Source: Athripsodes cinereus
Lineage: Eukaryota; Arthropoda; Insecta; Trichoptera; Leptoceridae
Direction: 5' to 3'
DNA length: 64,000 nucleotides
NCBI GenBank assembly: GCA_947579605.1
Contig: OX388322.1
Coordinates: 5,022,001-5,086,000 of the forward strand
Shown: piece after piece, positions 21,432 through 33,670 of the stretch
How positions within the stretch are numbered: the first letter of the stretch is position 1
Layout of the letters: each line of letters opens with the position of its first letter
Notes under the pieces: generated by a model
The model's database searches: none
The model's input: only the letters and a program-made list of their open reading frames with translations
Told to the model about the DNA's origin: nothing
Made by a program: the position numbers and the translations under genes

Positions 21432-21590
21432 TGAATATCTAGGTTTTGTTATAAACCCAAATACAACCTTATACACCTTTAACACTAAGCTTAAACTTGT
21501 GTCGTGAAAGGGGAGTTTGCCGGCACCTGGGATCGAACCACGGAACCCTTATTCACAAGGCCGAGACTCTACCTCTAGGCTACTGACGAA
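21432..21590 (-). mobile_element. tRNA-derived SINE family C, near full length
   Basis: Minus strand: GTTCGTCAGTAGCCTAGAGG (box A region), GAGTCTCGGCCTTGTGAA, GTGGTTCGATCCCAGGTG (box B), then AACTCCCCTTTCACGACACA and the GGTTGTATTTGGGTTTATAA end. Confidence 0.85.
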
Positions 21591-21717
21591 CAATGGCATA
21601 ACAAAATCGACAAATCAATTTGTATTTATAAGATGTGATGATATTTAGTGGCAAAATACTCAACCTTTCGGTGATTAATATCTTAGTAATGAAGAAAAGA
21701 ATTAATGTGTCTATATG

Positions 21718-22310
21718 ACGACCGGTGTCACGCGGAGGCTAACGCACTTGCCTTTGAGTCACGAGGTCTCGGGTTCGATTTCCGGCCAGGGTAGATTGAA
21801 AAGTAACCTTTTTCAAATTGTTCTGGGTTTTACATGTATATGTGTTCAGTACATTGTATATATGTGAATCGTCGTGTTAGTACCCAAAATACAAGATTCA
21901 TATCTTAGTTTGGGACTAGCTCGGTCTGTGTGAATTATCTATACGTGCTATATTAATTTATTATTGTGTCTTGACTTGTGAATTATTTTTTTTTGTATGA
22001 TATGTTTATAACGACCTTTCTATTGTATTATTGTAATGTTGATGTACCCAAATGTCCAGAGGCCTGAGTTAAAAACACACTTTCACGTCACGTTCCTGCT
22101 CCGTTAACGTTCGAGTATAGACGAAGTTGCAAGCTTGTGTCAATTTCGTTGCTAAGATACACAATAGTTACGAAAATTAACACTTTGGCGCAACATCGTC
22201 TGCACCCGAACGCTAACGGAACGAAAACGTAACGCGAAAGTGTGTTATTGACTCAGGCCTCTGTTAAGGACATACAAGAGCTGATGTCAACGAATAAATA
22301 AAGAATAAAA
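21718..22310 (+). mobile_element. tRNA-derived SINE family D, interrupted by a MITE
   Basis: A tRNA-like head at 21724-21795 has box A-like GTGTCACGCGGAGGC, a CCTTTGAGTCACGAG anticodon-arm-like word (resembling tRNA-Gln TTG) and box B CGGGTTCGATTTCC. The body includes TCGTCGTGTTAGTACC and AGTTTGGGACTAGCTCGGTC. The 3' portion is split by the palindromic MITE at 22060-22260 and ends near AATAAATAAAGAATAAA. 3' parts recur at 31465 and 58213. Confidence 0.75.
22060..22260. mobile_element. Palindromic MITE, 201 bp
   Basis: Nearly complete inverted repeat: AGGCCTGAGTTAAAAACACA at the left, TGTGTTATTGACTCAGGCCT at the right, arms about 80 bp, centre near TAAGATACACAATAGTTACG. Same family as 50238-50437 and 50647-50847. 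Confidence 0.9.
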
Positions 22311-22857
22311 ATTCCTTCTATAAATACGATTAATAATTCTCAAAGCAAACCATTCATTCATGAAAAAAATATACCAACCAAAGTAAGACTCACCAGTTGT
22401 TAAAAAAATTAATACTTGGAAAAGGAAAAATTTTATTTTCCTAGTATTAATTCCCATTTCGTCTCATACCCACTACTGGGAATAGGAACATTTTTAATTA
22501 AGGAGATTGCTTTCATTCTGGGGTATTTTTTTCAGTCGAATTTTTTTATGCGACCTTCGCCTGCGTCACTTTTCATAAATCATTTTCAATATTATAAAGA
22601 AGGAAAATTTCTTTTGACAAAATGTCAACCTGGATGTCCACAAGATACATACACAATATGTGTCTCACTATTTACTCTACGTGAAAATGTTAGTGAACAT
22701 TTAATTTATATTCATATTAAGAAATATCTTAGAGCACCATAATACTTTGTCTGTAGATATTTTTACCAACTAATATTTTAAGTAATTTATTAATTTATAG
22801 AGTTTTCTTATTTTCTGTTCCTATGTTATGTTATGTTATGTTCCTATGTTCCTATGT
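22311..22857. other. Unassigned sequence
   Basis: An open frame of 108 codons (22416-22742) shows no motif. A TATGT/TTCCTATG microsatellite at 22818-22858 precedes family A. Confidence 0.4.
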
Positions 22858-23106
22858 TCCCGTGGAGCACCCGGTAAAGAATTGGTCTCCCACTCTTCTC
22901 TGTAAGTTTTCGAGTGTCCTGTAAAAGGCAGGTGTTCGAAAAAATTAAGACATTTTACATCTTAAATTCAGCGATGAGGTTTGCCACCCATCCTGAATGT
23001 CTTGTTTTTATATTGGCACGGAGAGGACAGCTTGCATGTTTTATATGCAGCTGGTCTGCTGGCTACCCCACTTGTGGGATATGCCGTGATGGTATAGTAT
23101 AGTATA
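22858..23106 (+). mobile_element. Family A SINE, full-length reference copy
   Basis: About 249 bp from CCGTGGAGCACCCGGTAAAG to the tail GGTATAGTATAGTATAG. Blocks in order: GAATTGGTCTCCCACTCTTC; AGTTTTCGAGTGTCCTGTAA; TTCAGCGATGAGGTTTGCCA; GGCACGGAGAGGACAGCTTG; GGTCTGCTGGCTACCCCACT; GTGGGATATGCCGTGATGGT. The simple TAGTA tail and 5'-truncated siblings indicate retroposition. No convincing tRNA-type A/B boxes are visible at the 5' end, so the head may derive from another RNA or from the partner LINE. Confidence 0.9.
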
Positions 23107-23294
23107 GATGTTATATTTACCTATATTAAATAAATTAATATATTTTTTATGTGAAAGGTGCAAAGCCGTCAGTTTATTTATTATTATTCATGTCTTTGTG
23201 TAGGTACAATAGTTGTACAATGATGAGAGAAATAAAAAAAGCATTATTAAACAATACCTAATAGTAAAAAGGGCAAATATGTTTAAGTTACTAC

Positions 23295-23525
23295 TAATAT
23301 ACTATCTCGGCAAATCCCACAAGTGGGGTAGCCAGCAGACCGGCTGCATGTAACAAACATTCAAGCTGTCCTCTCCGTGCTATATATAAGGATGGATGGC
23401 AAACCTCATCGTTGAATTTAATATGTAAAATGTCTTCATTTTTTCGGACACCTGCCTTTTACAGGACACTCGAAAACTTACGGAGAAGAGTGGGAGACCA
23501 ATTCTTTAGCGAGTGCTCCATGGGA
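23295..23525 (-). mobile_element. Family A SINE, full length
   Basis: Minus-strand copy with all blocks, from CGGCAAATCCCACAAGTGGG to GCGAGTGCTCCATGG. Confidence 0.9.
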
Positions 23526-23812
23526 TTCGGATATGTAAGTACTTACCTGTTTAATTTAACAAAAATACATTCTTACCTACATACACACATAAACACATTC
23601 ACAATACACATTTATTTACATGATAGAAGTAAAAAAGAAGATATAAATAAAAAGTCCTTGGGAAAAATAGATCCCCAATCTCTATTGCAAGTGTCCTGCT
23701 AAATGCTGGTATTCGTTAATAATATCCAGTATCTACTTAATAAAACAACATCTACAATTTAACAAACAGTAAAAATGCCATTTTTGCAAGTTTTGCTTTT
23801 ACAATTTTACCA
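23526..23812. other. Unassigned sequence
   Basis: Short; nothing recognised. Confidence 0.4.
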
Positions 23813-23955
23813 TTATTTATTTATTTATTTCACATATCCACGGCGTGAGCCTTTTACCATTAGATTATATTAGATTACACATGTAAATTAAACACATGAA
23901 ACTATTCAGGGCACCCCCAAATAAGGTGACGTTGCCTTTTCTAAGCCTTAGAACA
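23813..23955. mobile_element. LINE family J tail (-) and SINE E body fragment (+)
   Basis: (TTTA)n with TATCCACGGCGTGAGCCTTT at 23813-23866 is a J end; AAATAAGGTGACGTTGCCTT at 23909-23930 is the SINE E body. Confidence 0.55.
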
Positions 23956-24029
23956 TGATATTTATACGTGTTCAATGTACATAATAATATGATAAATATC
24001 ACTTTTCTTGAATGTCTTTCCGTTTATTG

Positions 24030-24110
24030 TCACGTTGAGGAAGATTCGGATATTTATTTCGAGCAATTAGTCTACTGCCTACTATTTCTGTGGGATATGT
24101 TGCGATAGAA
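24030..24110 (+). mobile_element. Family A SINE, diverged 3' end
   Basis: CACGTTGAGGAAGATTCGGA, then TTAGTCTACTGCCTACTATT and GATATGTTGCGATAG. Confidence 0.5.
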
Positions 24111-25159
24111 CACAAACGTAAGTGAATTAATAATATAGGTAGCTAAATTGATAATAATATAGCACGCATATAATAACGATTGTTTAGCATCAGCTGCCAA
24201 TGTTGCTTTTGACACTAATGTCATGATACTAATCACACGTCAAGCATGCTTCAATCACAAAATTTATATGATTTTAAAAATATTAAAATTAAACTATTAT
24301 CTAGTACGAAATTGTATTCTTTGTTTTTTTTAAAGTACTTTTTACTTTTTTCTAATCGCCTGTCGATCGAGTCGAGAGTCTCCGAATACAGTTCATTTCA
24401 ATTCATTTGGAAGTTAACTACATACATATGTACCTACTGTGTTTATTTCAATTTATCATTAACTGTTGAGTTTGAGCACAATTAAGAGGTAAAGTAGGAC
24501 TCAAACTGCAATTTTATTTATTTTTTTGTCCTAATTTCTAGTGGGGAATTGTGACTGGAAAAAAATTGAACAGTGTGAGATAAAAAAATCCGAAGGTAGG
24601 CACGTGGATTATTTTACGCTAAATTTTATTTTCGGCATTATTGCAAACAAAACGCATTACGTTAAGACATTGCAACGATTTTATATAACTATTCAATTAC
24701 TATCAGATGCCTTTATTTGACAAGTATGAATATGTGCACCCGTCCAAAGTGACAGCCAATAACTTATCAATTAATTTTAGCACGTACTTAATACAACAAT
24801 ATAACAATTTAACAAGAATCTATTGCATGCTTAATTTATATTATATACAACTTGAGACCAATAATATGTTTATTAATAATTTATGTATTGAATATCTAAT
24901 GTCGCTAAACAGTGCAAATATATAATAATAATAAACATATTTTATCAATAAGACAAAATATGTTTATTATATCAATGAGAAACAAATGAATGCAAATTGT
25001 GCTTATATAAATCAATTAGTTTTATTAGTAGCTAAATGAAATGTCATCTAACTCGGTGTGTTTGTAATAATTGTATAGACATAATTATTTTTAAAAGTAA
25101 AAATAATTTTATACAGCAATTTAATAAATAGCGAAAAAGTGGTGAATACAAATAATATA
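24111..25159. other. Unassigned AT-rich sequence
   Basis: Nothing recognised. Confidence 0.4.
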
Positions 25160-25375
25160 AATACCATGACGGCAAATCCCGCAAGTGGGGTAGCGAGCTC
25201 ACCAGTTGCGTGTAATAAGAATGCAAGTTGTCTTCTCCGTGCCATGAAGAATGACATATTCATAGTGGGTGCCAAGTCTCATCGCTTGATTTAAATGTAT
25301 AATTATTATTGATTTCGTTATTCCGAACACTTGCGTTTTACAGGACACTCGAAAATTTATTGAAAACAGTGAGAG
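25160..25375 (-). mobile_element. Family A SINE, full length
   Basis: ACCATGACGGCAAATCCCGC to AAAACAGTGAGAGAG; all middle blocks present. Confidence 0.85.
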
Positions 25376-27759
25376 AGTTTTGTTTTGTTTTATAGTGTTT
25401 TATTATTTATTTATTTATTTAATAACATATACGGCACAAGGCCATTAAACATATACAAAAAATCATATTTAGTTCGATGCAATACAACAATTATTTCAAA
25501 CGCAGTCACATTTACTTATCACACACACACATACACATAACTTTACAATGCAGCAACGTAAAACTATAGCACCCGCCAGTATACAAAATTATTAAAAATT
25601 ATTCTAACTTTCATTATATGTAAATGGTAATAAAAAAATTGTGAAATTATAGATACAAGTTGAAAAGGATAATGCATTGTTTATATTTTTGTGATTTCTA
25701 AATAATTTCTGTTCAAATGTTTAAATAAATGGAATCCAATAAATAAATAAAATACTTTGCCGGGTGATCCATGGAACAAAAAAATTAATGAGAATATTCT
25801 CGATGTTTAATAAGAAAGCTAATATTTTCGATGTTTTATAAGAATGTCAATAATTATTTTATTTAATTGCAAGAATAACAATCCCTGTGTGGCATCGTCT
25901 CAAGTGTCAAAAGTGAGATGAATGTCAATGAGTGATCTTAATCTCGCCATCAAATCGCATTATTCGTGAAAGTATGAGATGGTTCGGTTCTTATAATAAT
26001 GGGGAGAACAGAATAAGTCGTAATAAGATAATGAGATAATAAATTCATGAATGTCTGGGAGTAAAAACGAATAAGTCATGAAAATATTTTTTTAAAATAA
26101 ATGTATGATTTCATAGTTGTTGCGATAAAGAAGAAATTCTTCATTAACGTCATAAATAATAATATGTACTTCGTTATAAATGTATGAAGCATTTGTATTA
26201 AAAAAAAAAATAACTTTTCAACTATTCAAAAATATCTTGTAATATTTTTTCCAAATCTTTGTAAGTTATTGGGATATTTTCTGCTTTCTTTTTTTATTAT
26301 TTTTATTCGAGACCACTAAGATAAAAAAATCATTAAAAAAAGACCAAGTTTTACTAATTCTTGCATACTTACGTAAACTCCGTTTAAATTGATGTTTTGT
26401 GTAGACAGATTCTTAATTCAAAATTTACCTGCAATAAAGAGAAAAACACATAAGTTAGCGAGTGAAATTTTACTTTGATTATTTTATGAAATAAAACTAA
26501 CGGAACTCTGAAAAAATAAAGTCAAAAAACAAAGATGACACCATTAACGTTCAAATCCCACCTCTAAAACTCCTCTTACCTACCCGTTTACTACTTCCAC
26601 CCATACATTGCCTAAAAAAAATATCTCTACCAATACCTTCAAATATCCATATTACATCTCTATTAACCCCGCCCACTCCCCCTACCCGCAATTATTTTTG
26701 TATTATCATGTACCATCAATTTGTCATTTGTCATTAGTTATAACTAATTATTACTGAAATAAAGAAATTAAATGTTTTTTTCCACCGTATTGATTTCAAT
26801 TGAGAGAGACGTCTTTCGTCTTTCAAGAATATTGTCAATCATATAGTGGAACAATGGTTTTTAAAATTCATAATATTTTTTTATAATAAAAACATACATA
26901 TGCTGTTTTATAACTAAGTCAATCATAAAATTTAATATAATTATAATCGTTGATCTTGATCTTAATGTTGCAAATATCATCAACAGGATGTAATGCAGAT
27001 TAAAAGTACTTACGTTGTTTTATTTACATTTAATGACCTGATTTCATGGTTATAACGAAAGATGCCAATTTGACAAACGTAATAAAAAAAAATTGAATTC
27101 AAAATTAATTGAAATAGATAATAAAAATAAACTACTGATCATCGTTAAAATGAGATTAAACATAGTTTGTGATTTTTAAAACAAGCATTGTTATCGAAAT
27201 ATTTTCATTTTTATGATTAATTAAACTCTGATAATGCTTTAACTTAAAAAGATTTTTTAAAGCACAGGTAAATATATTTTTTCTTCTCTCCCGTTAACAA
27301 ATGGATGACTTTTGAATATAAATATGAAATACGTGTAGAATATAGATAGGTATATGTAAATTATTTTCAAAAAATACAGCTGGTAGGAATTTCTTATACC
27401 TTTTTTAACTAAAATTTGTTTCTCAAAAATATCGATTCCATGTATAAATATCAGCTCAAATATAATTTCAGATTATTGTTTTACAATATTTTTACTCTTT
27501 TTTTATTTATATGTCAATAATCTAAATTCACCATTAAAATAATTATACCTTGCAAATAAAGTAAAAAATAATAATTCAATCTTAGAGGATTACCTAATTA
27601 TAAAACCATTAATTAGATTTTTGCTAAATAAGATCAATATAATTAATTGATCATATTTAGCAAAATATCAAAAAAATTCAAACCACCTATATAGTAACCA
27701 AACAAACCACTGTATAAATAAATAAATAAAAAAAATTGGAACTAGTACCACTATACTAT
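25376..27759. other. Long unassigned AT-rich stretch
   Basis: The longest stretch without a named element. A LINE J tail at 25403-25470 (minus; CGGCACAAGGCC). A pyrimidine-rich, C-rich patch at 26535-26700 ends near GAAATAAAGAAATTAAATG, which could be the 3' end of an unrecognised transcript. No other coding signal on either strand. Confidence 0.4.
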
Positions 27760-28005
27760 TATGTTATATCCCGTAAGCGGAGAAACCAGCTGACCAGATG
27801 CATATCATAAACATTCTGGTTATCCTCTCCATACCAATAAAATATTACGGCATTCAGTATGAATGGAAAACCTAATCGTTGAATTTATGATGTTAATGTT
27901 TTAATTTTTCAAAAATCTGCTTTTTACAGGACACTCGAAAACTTACGGTAAAAATCACCGGGAGACCAATATTTGCCGGGTGCTCCACGGAACAACAGAA
28001 ACGGA
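27760..28005 (-). mobile_element. Family A SINE, full length
   Basis: CCCGTAAGCGGAGAAACCAG to GGGTGCTCCACGGAAC; diverged in the terminal block. Confidence 0.8.
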
Positions 28006-28979
28006 ACGGCTGCGGAACGCAAAATAAATAAATTTGACTAACTCCTTCAATGAAAAAAAACAACAACTTTATTAATTTATTCAATTTGTTACTGTAAATT
28101 GATCACAATGCATACAATTTTATAGAGAAATGCATTAAAATATTGAAATTATAATTGCAATTACATACAAAGAATATATTTGTATATATTCCACTGAAAA
28201 ACTATTATGATTTTTAAATGGAATTATAGTAAAACAAAAGTTTAATTGTTTATTTCACAATACGTATTAATCGGCATTGATTGTTCGCGAATGCTTTTCA
28301 CGGTTTATTGTGAAGCGGTTTTCAATAACGGTAAACTCATTATTAAAATGCAAAAAAGCCGAACACAAAACATAAAAAAGAAGAACATAATATACACTAC
28401 TAGGCGCACTGCAATATGTAATCAAAACCGTGAAAATAGTTTCAGATTTTCGTTTTGATAAATTCAATAAAACAACCGTCAACAGACTGAGAATCTAATT
28501 AATTTGCAGACCGGTACGGTAGTGTACATCGTATAACTATTGCTACCTACTCGAATCTACATTTCATAGCAGCGAGAGATTAATAAAAATAGGTAATAAA
28601 AAAATATTATTATTACAGTTATGACCGAACCGAATAGGTTGAATTTGTACATCAGCTTTGAGTCTAATAAAGTTTTGTAATGAAAAAAATGATTTTACAT
28701 CGAGTTACAAGCAAAAGTATTACATAAGGATAATGCAGTAAATATCTGATAATAGTAATTCCGATATAGAATATTGAAATCTAAGGCTTTTGAATGTATT
28801 AATCGTTATGTTGTACTCCAAAACTAACTTAAAAGAATGGGAGATTCTGCCGAGAAGCCCACGGGACGATTCAACATTATTCAGAATTATTTAACGTTTT
28901 TATAGGTATTTTTGATATTCCAGTAAACTGGAAATTTAAATGGCATATATAAGGATAGGTATGGATCAATCACAAGGTA
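28006..28979. other. Unassigned AT-rich sequence
   Basis: 28838-28870 has a scrap resembling the family A 5' end. Otherwise nothing. Confidence 0.4.
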
Positions 28980-29327
28980 TGTATCACTTGCAGGATAGAG
29001 AACATTTTATTAGGTGTTCTGACGCATACGAATCGGCTTAGGCTGGCTTTAGCGCTTTAGACCTTGGAAACGTTCATCAATCTCACCTATCTCTGCTTCT
29101 TATGCTTCTCTTATATCAATTCCTTCAAAGCAGGTGACTGCATACATTGCAACATAGAACATAACATAAATAACAACTTACTTCATCCAGCCAAATGCAC
29201 TTCAAATAAGGGTTGGAACTTTAAATGAAAATTCCATACTGAAATCGAAAGCTCTTTTGCCATCCTTGGCCGATTCGTATGCGTCGAAAAACTTAACACT
29301 CTCTTCTCTGTCCTGCAACTGATACAC
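28980..29327. mobile_element. Foldback element, 348 bp
   Basis: Long inverted ends: GTATCACTTGCAGGATAGAG at 28981 against the complement of the right end, GTATCAGTTGCAGGACAGAG. The arms continue to GACGCATACGAATCGGC (left, 29021-29037) and its exact complement GCCGATTCGTATGCGTC (29269-29285). The ATACGAATCGGCTTAGGCTG word links it to family K. Confidence 0.85.
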
Positions 29328-29928
29328 ATCTTGCGTTCGAATCATGCGTATCATAATATATACATACATATATTATGTAATTATGGGTATGTTTATTTTT
29401 AATTTATCAACGGAAAACTGAAACAAGCCTAGACATTTCGTGAATAACCTTATTTCGGCACAGCGTTCGTAACTTTCATATGAATGAATAATAATAATAA
29501 TATGCAGATATCAATATCACAAAACCGGAATGCAGAAATGAAATAATAAAAATAAATAAAACAAGTCATACTATGTCGAAACAAATAAATAATAATTACG
29601 TACTAGTTCAATCAATACAATAATTTGATATGTAAACCAGATTTGTGGTGAAAATGATAGATGTACCTTTGACTTTTATACTGAAATGTTGTTGCAACAT
29701 ATGTAAGTGTATTTTATAAATAAAAATTATTTGTACAATTATAGTTAGAGTTCAACTGTCGATGGGCTTATAATAACTGAGTTAATATGGTGAGACATTT
29801 TTTTTTAAAACTTATTTTAAATAGATGATATGATTAGTTACGTTGAAGTATTGCGTAGAGCAAATGCACAGAGAGAATAATTGTTGACAACAATTAAGCT
29901 CCGTAGAACTTGATTTTTTTTTGTCATA
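29328..29928. other. Unassigned AT-rich sequence
   Basis: Nothing recognised. Confidence 0.4.
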
Positions 29929-30064
29929 TAATGAAAAGACAAAAATATGCCTTCCTACAACTGGTCATTGAAAGGAAGATTGAGAACCGTGGAGGGGTTG
30001 GAGAAAACGGCTTTACTGGCTTCAGAACATTCGGGAGTGGACCGGGAACGTCGGGGGAACCTAA
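29929..30064 (+). mobile_element. LINE C-terminal relic with one frameshift
   Basis: Plus strand reads KRQKYAFLQLVIERKIENRG in one frame, then, after a one-base slip near 29998-30004, RKRLYWLQNIREWTGNVGGT and stop TAA at 30062-30064. The pattern (RKYxFLQLIIxGKI ... GRKRxxWLxNIRxWTG) is that of LINE polyprotein C-termini. It differs from families B and H, so it represents another LINE lineage. 5'-truncated and dead. Confidence 0.7.
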
Positions 30065-30139
30065 CAAGGCACGTGTAAAAGAAGAAAGAATACAACAGCT
30101 TTTATGATACCTAATACAATTTTTACTTTACAAAGCCAA

Positions 30140-30440
30140 TTATTTTATTTATTTATTGTTTACTGTACATTAATAGCAAGGAAACTTTCAAAGAAATATA
30201 ATTCCTACTTAAAAAGAATCAATATACTGAGGGCGAGTTAATTTATTTATTTATTTTGGACAATAAACGGCATTTGCCTTTTACAAAACATGACAAGTTT
30301 ACAACATTATACAGTCTTCAAACATCAAAAAATGTATACACTTCACTATTAAAAATAAAACAAAACACACCATAACAGAACAAAGCCAATTAAATAATTA
30401 CAATTAAGTTTATCGTGGAAGCGCGATATCTTCCAACCAA
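30140..30440 (-). mobile_element. LINE family F 3' UTR with an inserted J tail
   Basis: Minus strand: GGAAGATATCGCGCTTCCAC hairpin end at 30416-30440 and CTCGCCCTCAGTATATTGAT near 30217-30236 belong to one F copy. They are split by 30239-30409, which carries a J end (complement of TTTTGTAAAAGGCAAATGCC). The F tail lies at 30140-30165. The long stem pairs with two G-U wobbles. Confidence 0.65.
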
Positions 30441-30524
30441 ACCGATTTCATGAGACGTTCACCAAAACAAACGACATTCAAAGAAGGAATAGAGGTGGTA
30501 CAAAGGATAAAAAACAGTTTTTGT

Positions 30525-30625
30525 TTGTTCTGTGAAGCACTCAGTAAAAGAATTAGTCTCCCACTCTTTTCCGCAAGTTTTCATGTACCCTGTAAACGAT
30601 AGGTGTTTGCTCCACGGAACAATGG
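30525..30625 (+). mobile_element. Family A SINE, 5' half
   Basis: TTCTGTGAAGCACTCAGTAA to GTTTTCATGTACCCTGTAAA; then a small inverted scrap GCTCCACGGAAC. Confidence 0.7.
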
Positions 30626-31464
30626 AGATTTATTTTATTTTGATAACTGCAAGGAAAAATAATAACTCATCTAATCCTTCAAATTAAGACGTTAAGCTGT
30701 CAGCATTGCATAAAATTATGGAAATATGTAAAAAGTATTCCGTAAAAATAGTGAGTTTTAATTTAAAACAAATGAAATAAAATAAAACAAAAGAATGAGT
30801 GGGTAATTTGGAAACAAAATGATGTTTTAGAGAGTGTTATAACATTGGCATGTGACAGGATGTCGTGTTAACACGATTGTCAAAAATCATTAAAATTAAT
30901 ATGATGGACACAATGATAAGAGGGTAAACAGCGAAGGTACGGTGGGGAGCACTTAAATTAATTAGTTTATTAATCAACACCAGGGATGTGCCAAATGGTA
31001 CAACAAATTCTTAAAATGTTTCCATGCGGCAAAAGAGAGTGAACAAAATGCCTTTCAACAAAGGTAAATTGAAGGCTATCATCGGAAGGCTGACATTCCC
31101 CCTTATTCGATGAAAGTCTTCAATTGCTGTGGAATAAATATCAAATTATAAAAAAAAACTTAACATAAACCGTACGAACTCCTATTTAATGAAGAAAAAG
31201 AGTTCGTTAAATATTAAGTAGGTAGATTGTTGAAATATCTTTATTTCTCGGATATTTCAGGAGTCCAAGCTCTTCTATTTATCCTATTTATTTAATTTTA
31301 CTCCTATTTATTTAATTAAATTAAGTAGGTAGATATAGATTTTCAATACATCTGTAATGCTTAAGGTAAGGCTGTTCTCTCTGCGTCAAATCTTACAAAT
31401 TTATTTATTCAAAACGGCCGGCAAACCTCACAAATGGAGATAATTATTATATTTTACATTTAAC
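30626..31464. other. Unassigned AT-rich sequence
   Basis: 31232-31282 (TTGAAATATCTTTATTTCTC ... CTTCTATTTATCC) matches 47848-47918; see there. Otherwise nothing. Confidence 0.4.
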
Positions 31465-31550
31465 ATATGTATGGACAATTTACACAGAGCGAGCTAGTCC
31501 CAAAACAAGATTATGTAATCTTGTATTATGAGTAGAGTAGCATTCATATA
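31465..31550 (-). mobile_element. SINE family D, 3' part
   Basis: Complement of the D body: AATTTACACAGAGCGAGCTA and GTCCCAAAACAAGATTATG. Confidence 0.65.
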
Positions 31551-32287
31551 AGAGTGCTCCGCTCATAGATAAATGATTAGGTACTAACACATCCTTCAGT
31601 AATGAGTATGCTACACACATTACACACAATGCAACAGCCAATCACAGCGATGCTACTCGGTTACTAATACAATCACGTGTTCTGTAATACATATTACCTA
31701 TGACTGTGTGCGTAGCGGTGCTAGGGCACTTATAAAAAAATCAAGTCTAGGTACTAACGCGAAAATGCAAATATACATGCAACACCCTTACCCAGGACAA
31801 TTTGATTTTTTTTTTTAAATTATGTTTTGTCAATAAAACTTACAACATTCAACATAGGTTGCAATCTTTATAGTCAATTTTTTTTGTATTATTATATTTA
31901 TTTATTTATATAGGTAAATAAAATAAAATAAAATAAATGATGATGATGTCTAATGTTTTATTTGCGATGTACTACGAAAAACCTGTCTTTTGCAGGGCAC
32001 TCGAAAATTTACTAAAAAGAGTTTAAGTATTGCTCTTTGTGTGAATACAAAAATAAAAAAATATACAAAAAAATAATTTATGAATCAATGTTGTGACACC
32101 CCGAACTAGAGGCGAGGTTGACATTGTGATTAAGTAGTATATAACAGTGAATGTTGCCATTACAAAAAACATGTGTGGCCATTAATTTGAATATGATGGC
32201 ACGTAATAATAAACGATAATATTATGAGAGACACGAAGAGTTTTTATTTTATTGATGTCTAGGACAATTAAAATCTACTACAACTAC
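31551..32287. other. Unassigned sequence with a family A scrap
   Basis: 31980-32025 is a minus-strand scrap of the A 5' region (CTTTTGCAGGGCACTCGAAA). Nothing else recognised. Confidence 0.45.
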
Positions 32288-32530
32288 TACCACACCATCA
32301 CGGCATATCCCATAATATGGTAGCCAGCAGATTAACTGCAAGTAAATACAAAACGTTCAGATTGTCCTTTCAGTGCCAATAAAAACACATTCAAAGAAAA
32401 AGACAAGACATTCTGTGTAAGCATGTCTTTTTTCTTACAGGTGAGGTTTTACGAACACCTGCTTTTTACAGGACAATCGAAAACTATGCGAAAATAATGG
32501 TAGGTCTATTATTTACGGAGGGCTCCACGG
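32288..32530 (-). mobile_element. Family A SINE, full length
   Basis: ACCACACCATCACGGCATAT to GGAGGGCTCCACGGAAT; a short insertion follows the ATAAAAACACATTC block. Confidence 0.8.
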
Positions 32531-33109
32531 AATACAATTTATATTCAAATAACAAATATTCAAATTCAAATAATTTAAAATGTTTTTTAAGGATTTTTTA
32601 TACTTAATAATACCTAATCATTTTCGTTATATATACACAGAAATATATAAACATAATAATTATCATTATTAGATACATTATATTGATTATTGTCATTATT
32701 ATTTAAATAATAGGTATTAATTGTTATTGTAGTACTACCCCAACCTTCATATTTTTTCATTGATGTTTTTTTTTTGGGAGTCAGAGATCTGGCACCGAAT
32801 CTTTGATTCAGTGTTGATTATTTTTTTCATTTTATTTTATCTGAGCCATACTTACATCTTTCTAACAATATAATTTGTAACACGACACATGAACCAATCA
32901 AGACTCTACAGTCTACACTTTACCATTACTAAGATATAAAGACATCAAAAAAAAAAATCCATGAAATTTCGAATCGCTTCGAATTGTAGCGAAAGACAAG
33001 TTGTATTTTCATTTCAGGCATTTAATTAGACCACTGCTAATTATATTTTCTGCATAATATTTTTTGCATCTGCTATAGATAGATTTATAGACAAAAGTTG
33101 AATGCTAGG
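32531..33109. other. Unassigned AT-rich sequence
   Basis: (ATTCAAATT) tract at 32540-32575 as at 13655. Nothing else. Confidence 0.4.
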
Positions 33110-33117
33110 AGTAGCAG

Positions 33118-33662
33118 TAGTGTTGTGGAATTTTCAAGAAATAATTATTCGAGAAATTTACCGAGAATTTTCCCGGTAAATTTCTCGAAGTAGAGAATTT
33201 TCCGAGAATTTTTTTTATTTTTTATTTAACAGTATAATAATAATAAACACTTTATTCAATCAATCAATAACAATGTACAAATGTTGAGACAATTTATCAC
33301 CAATATAGCTACAATTAATTATGGAAACAAAAAAATGTTAAGTACCTACATAGAAAAAAGTGCTAACAACTGATAAAAATTTTTGATGGTTGATGGATGG
33401 TTGATGATTGATATTTAAGTTTAAAAAAAATTGCAGGTACTTACATGGAAAAAACTGTTAATAACCTCTGATTTGGGCCTTAATCAGCTCCACAAATTTT
33501 TGGATCAATCAGGTTGGCTGCGAAGTATACTGGGCGAAAGGTAATAATACCACTAAGAAAAATTATGGAGAGAAATTTCTCTTCCATCAGAGGAGAAATT
33601 CTCGGAGAAATTTCTCGTTCTAGAGAAATTTCTTTGGAGAATTTTCTCTTCTCACATCACTA
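33118..33662. mobile_element. hAT-type non-autonomous element, 545 bp
   Basis: Ends TAGTGTTGTGGAATTTTC and complement of TAGTGATGTGAGAAGAG; perfect 8-bp duplication AGTAGCAG at 33110-33117 and 33663-33670. Subterminal repeats of (G)AGAAATTTCTC and GAGAATTTTC recur at both ends, as expected for hAT transposase binding regions. The middle (about 33225-33500) is AT-rich and includes a CTTTATTCAATCAATC word suggesting a nested LINE tail. No transposase. Confidence 0.9.
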
Positions 33663-33670
33663 AGTAGCAG

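Noticed and set aside
22416..22742. 108-codon plus-strand open frame
   Set aside because: AT-driven composition, no motif, no ATG in good context, flanked by repeats.
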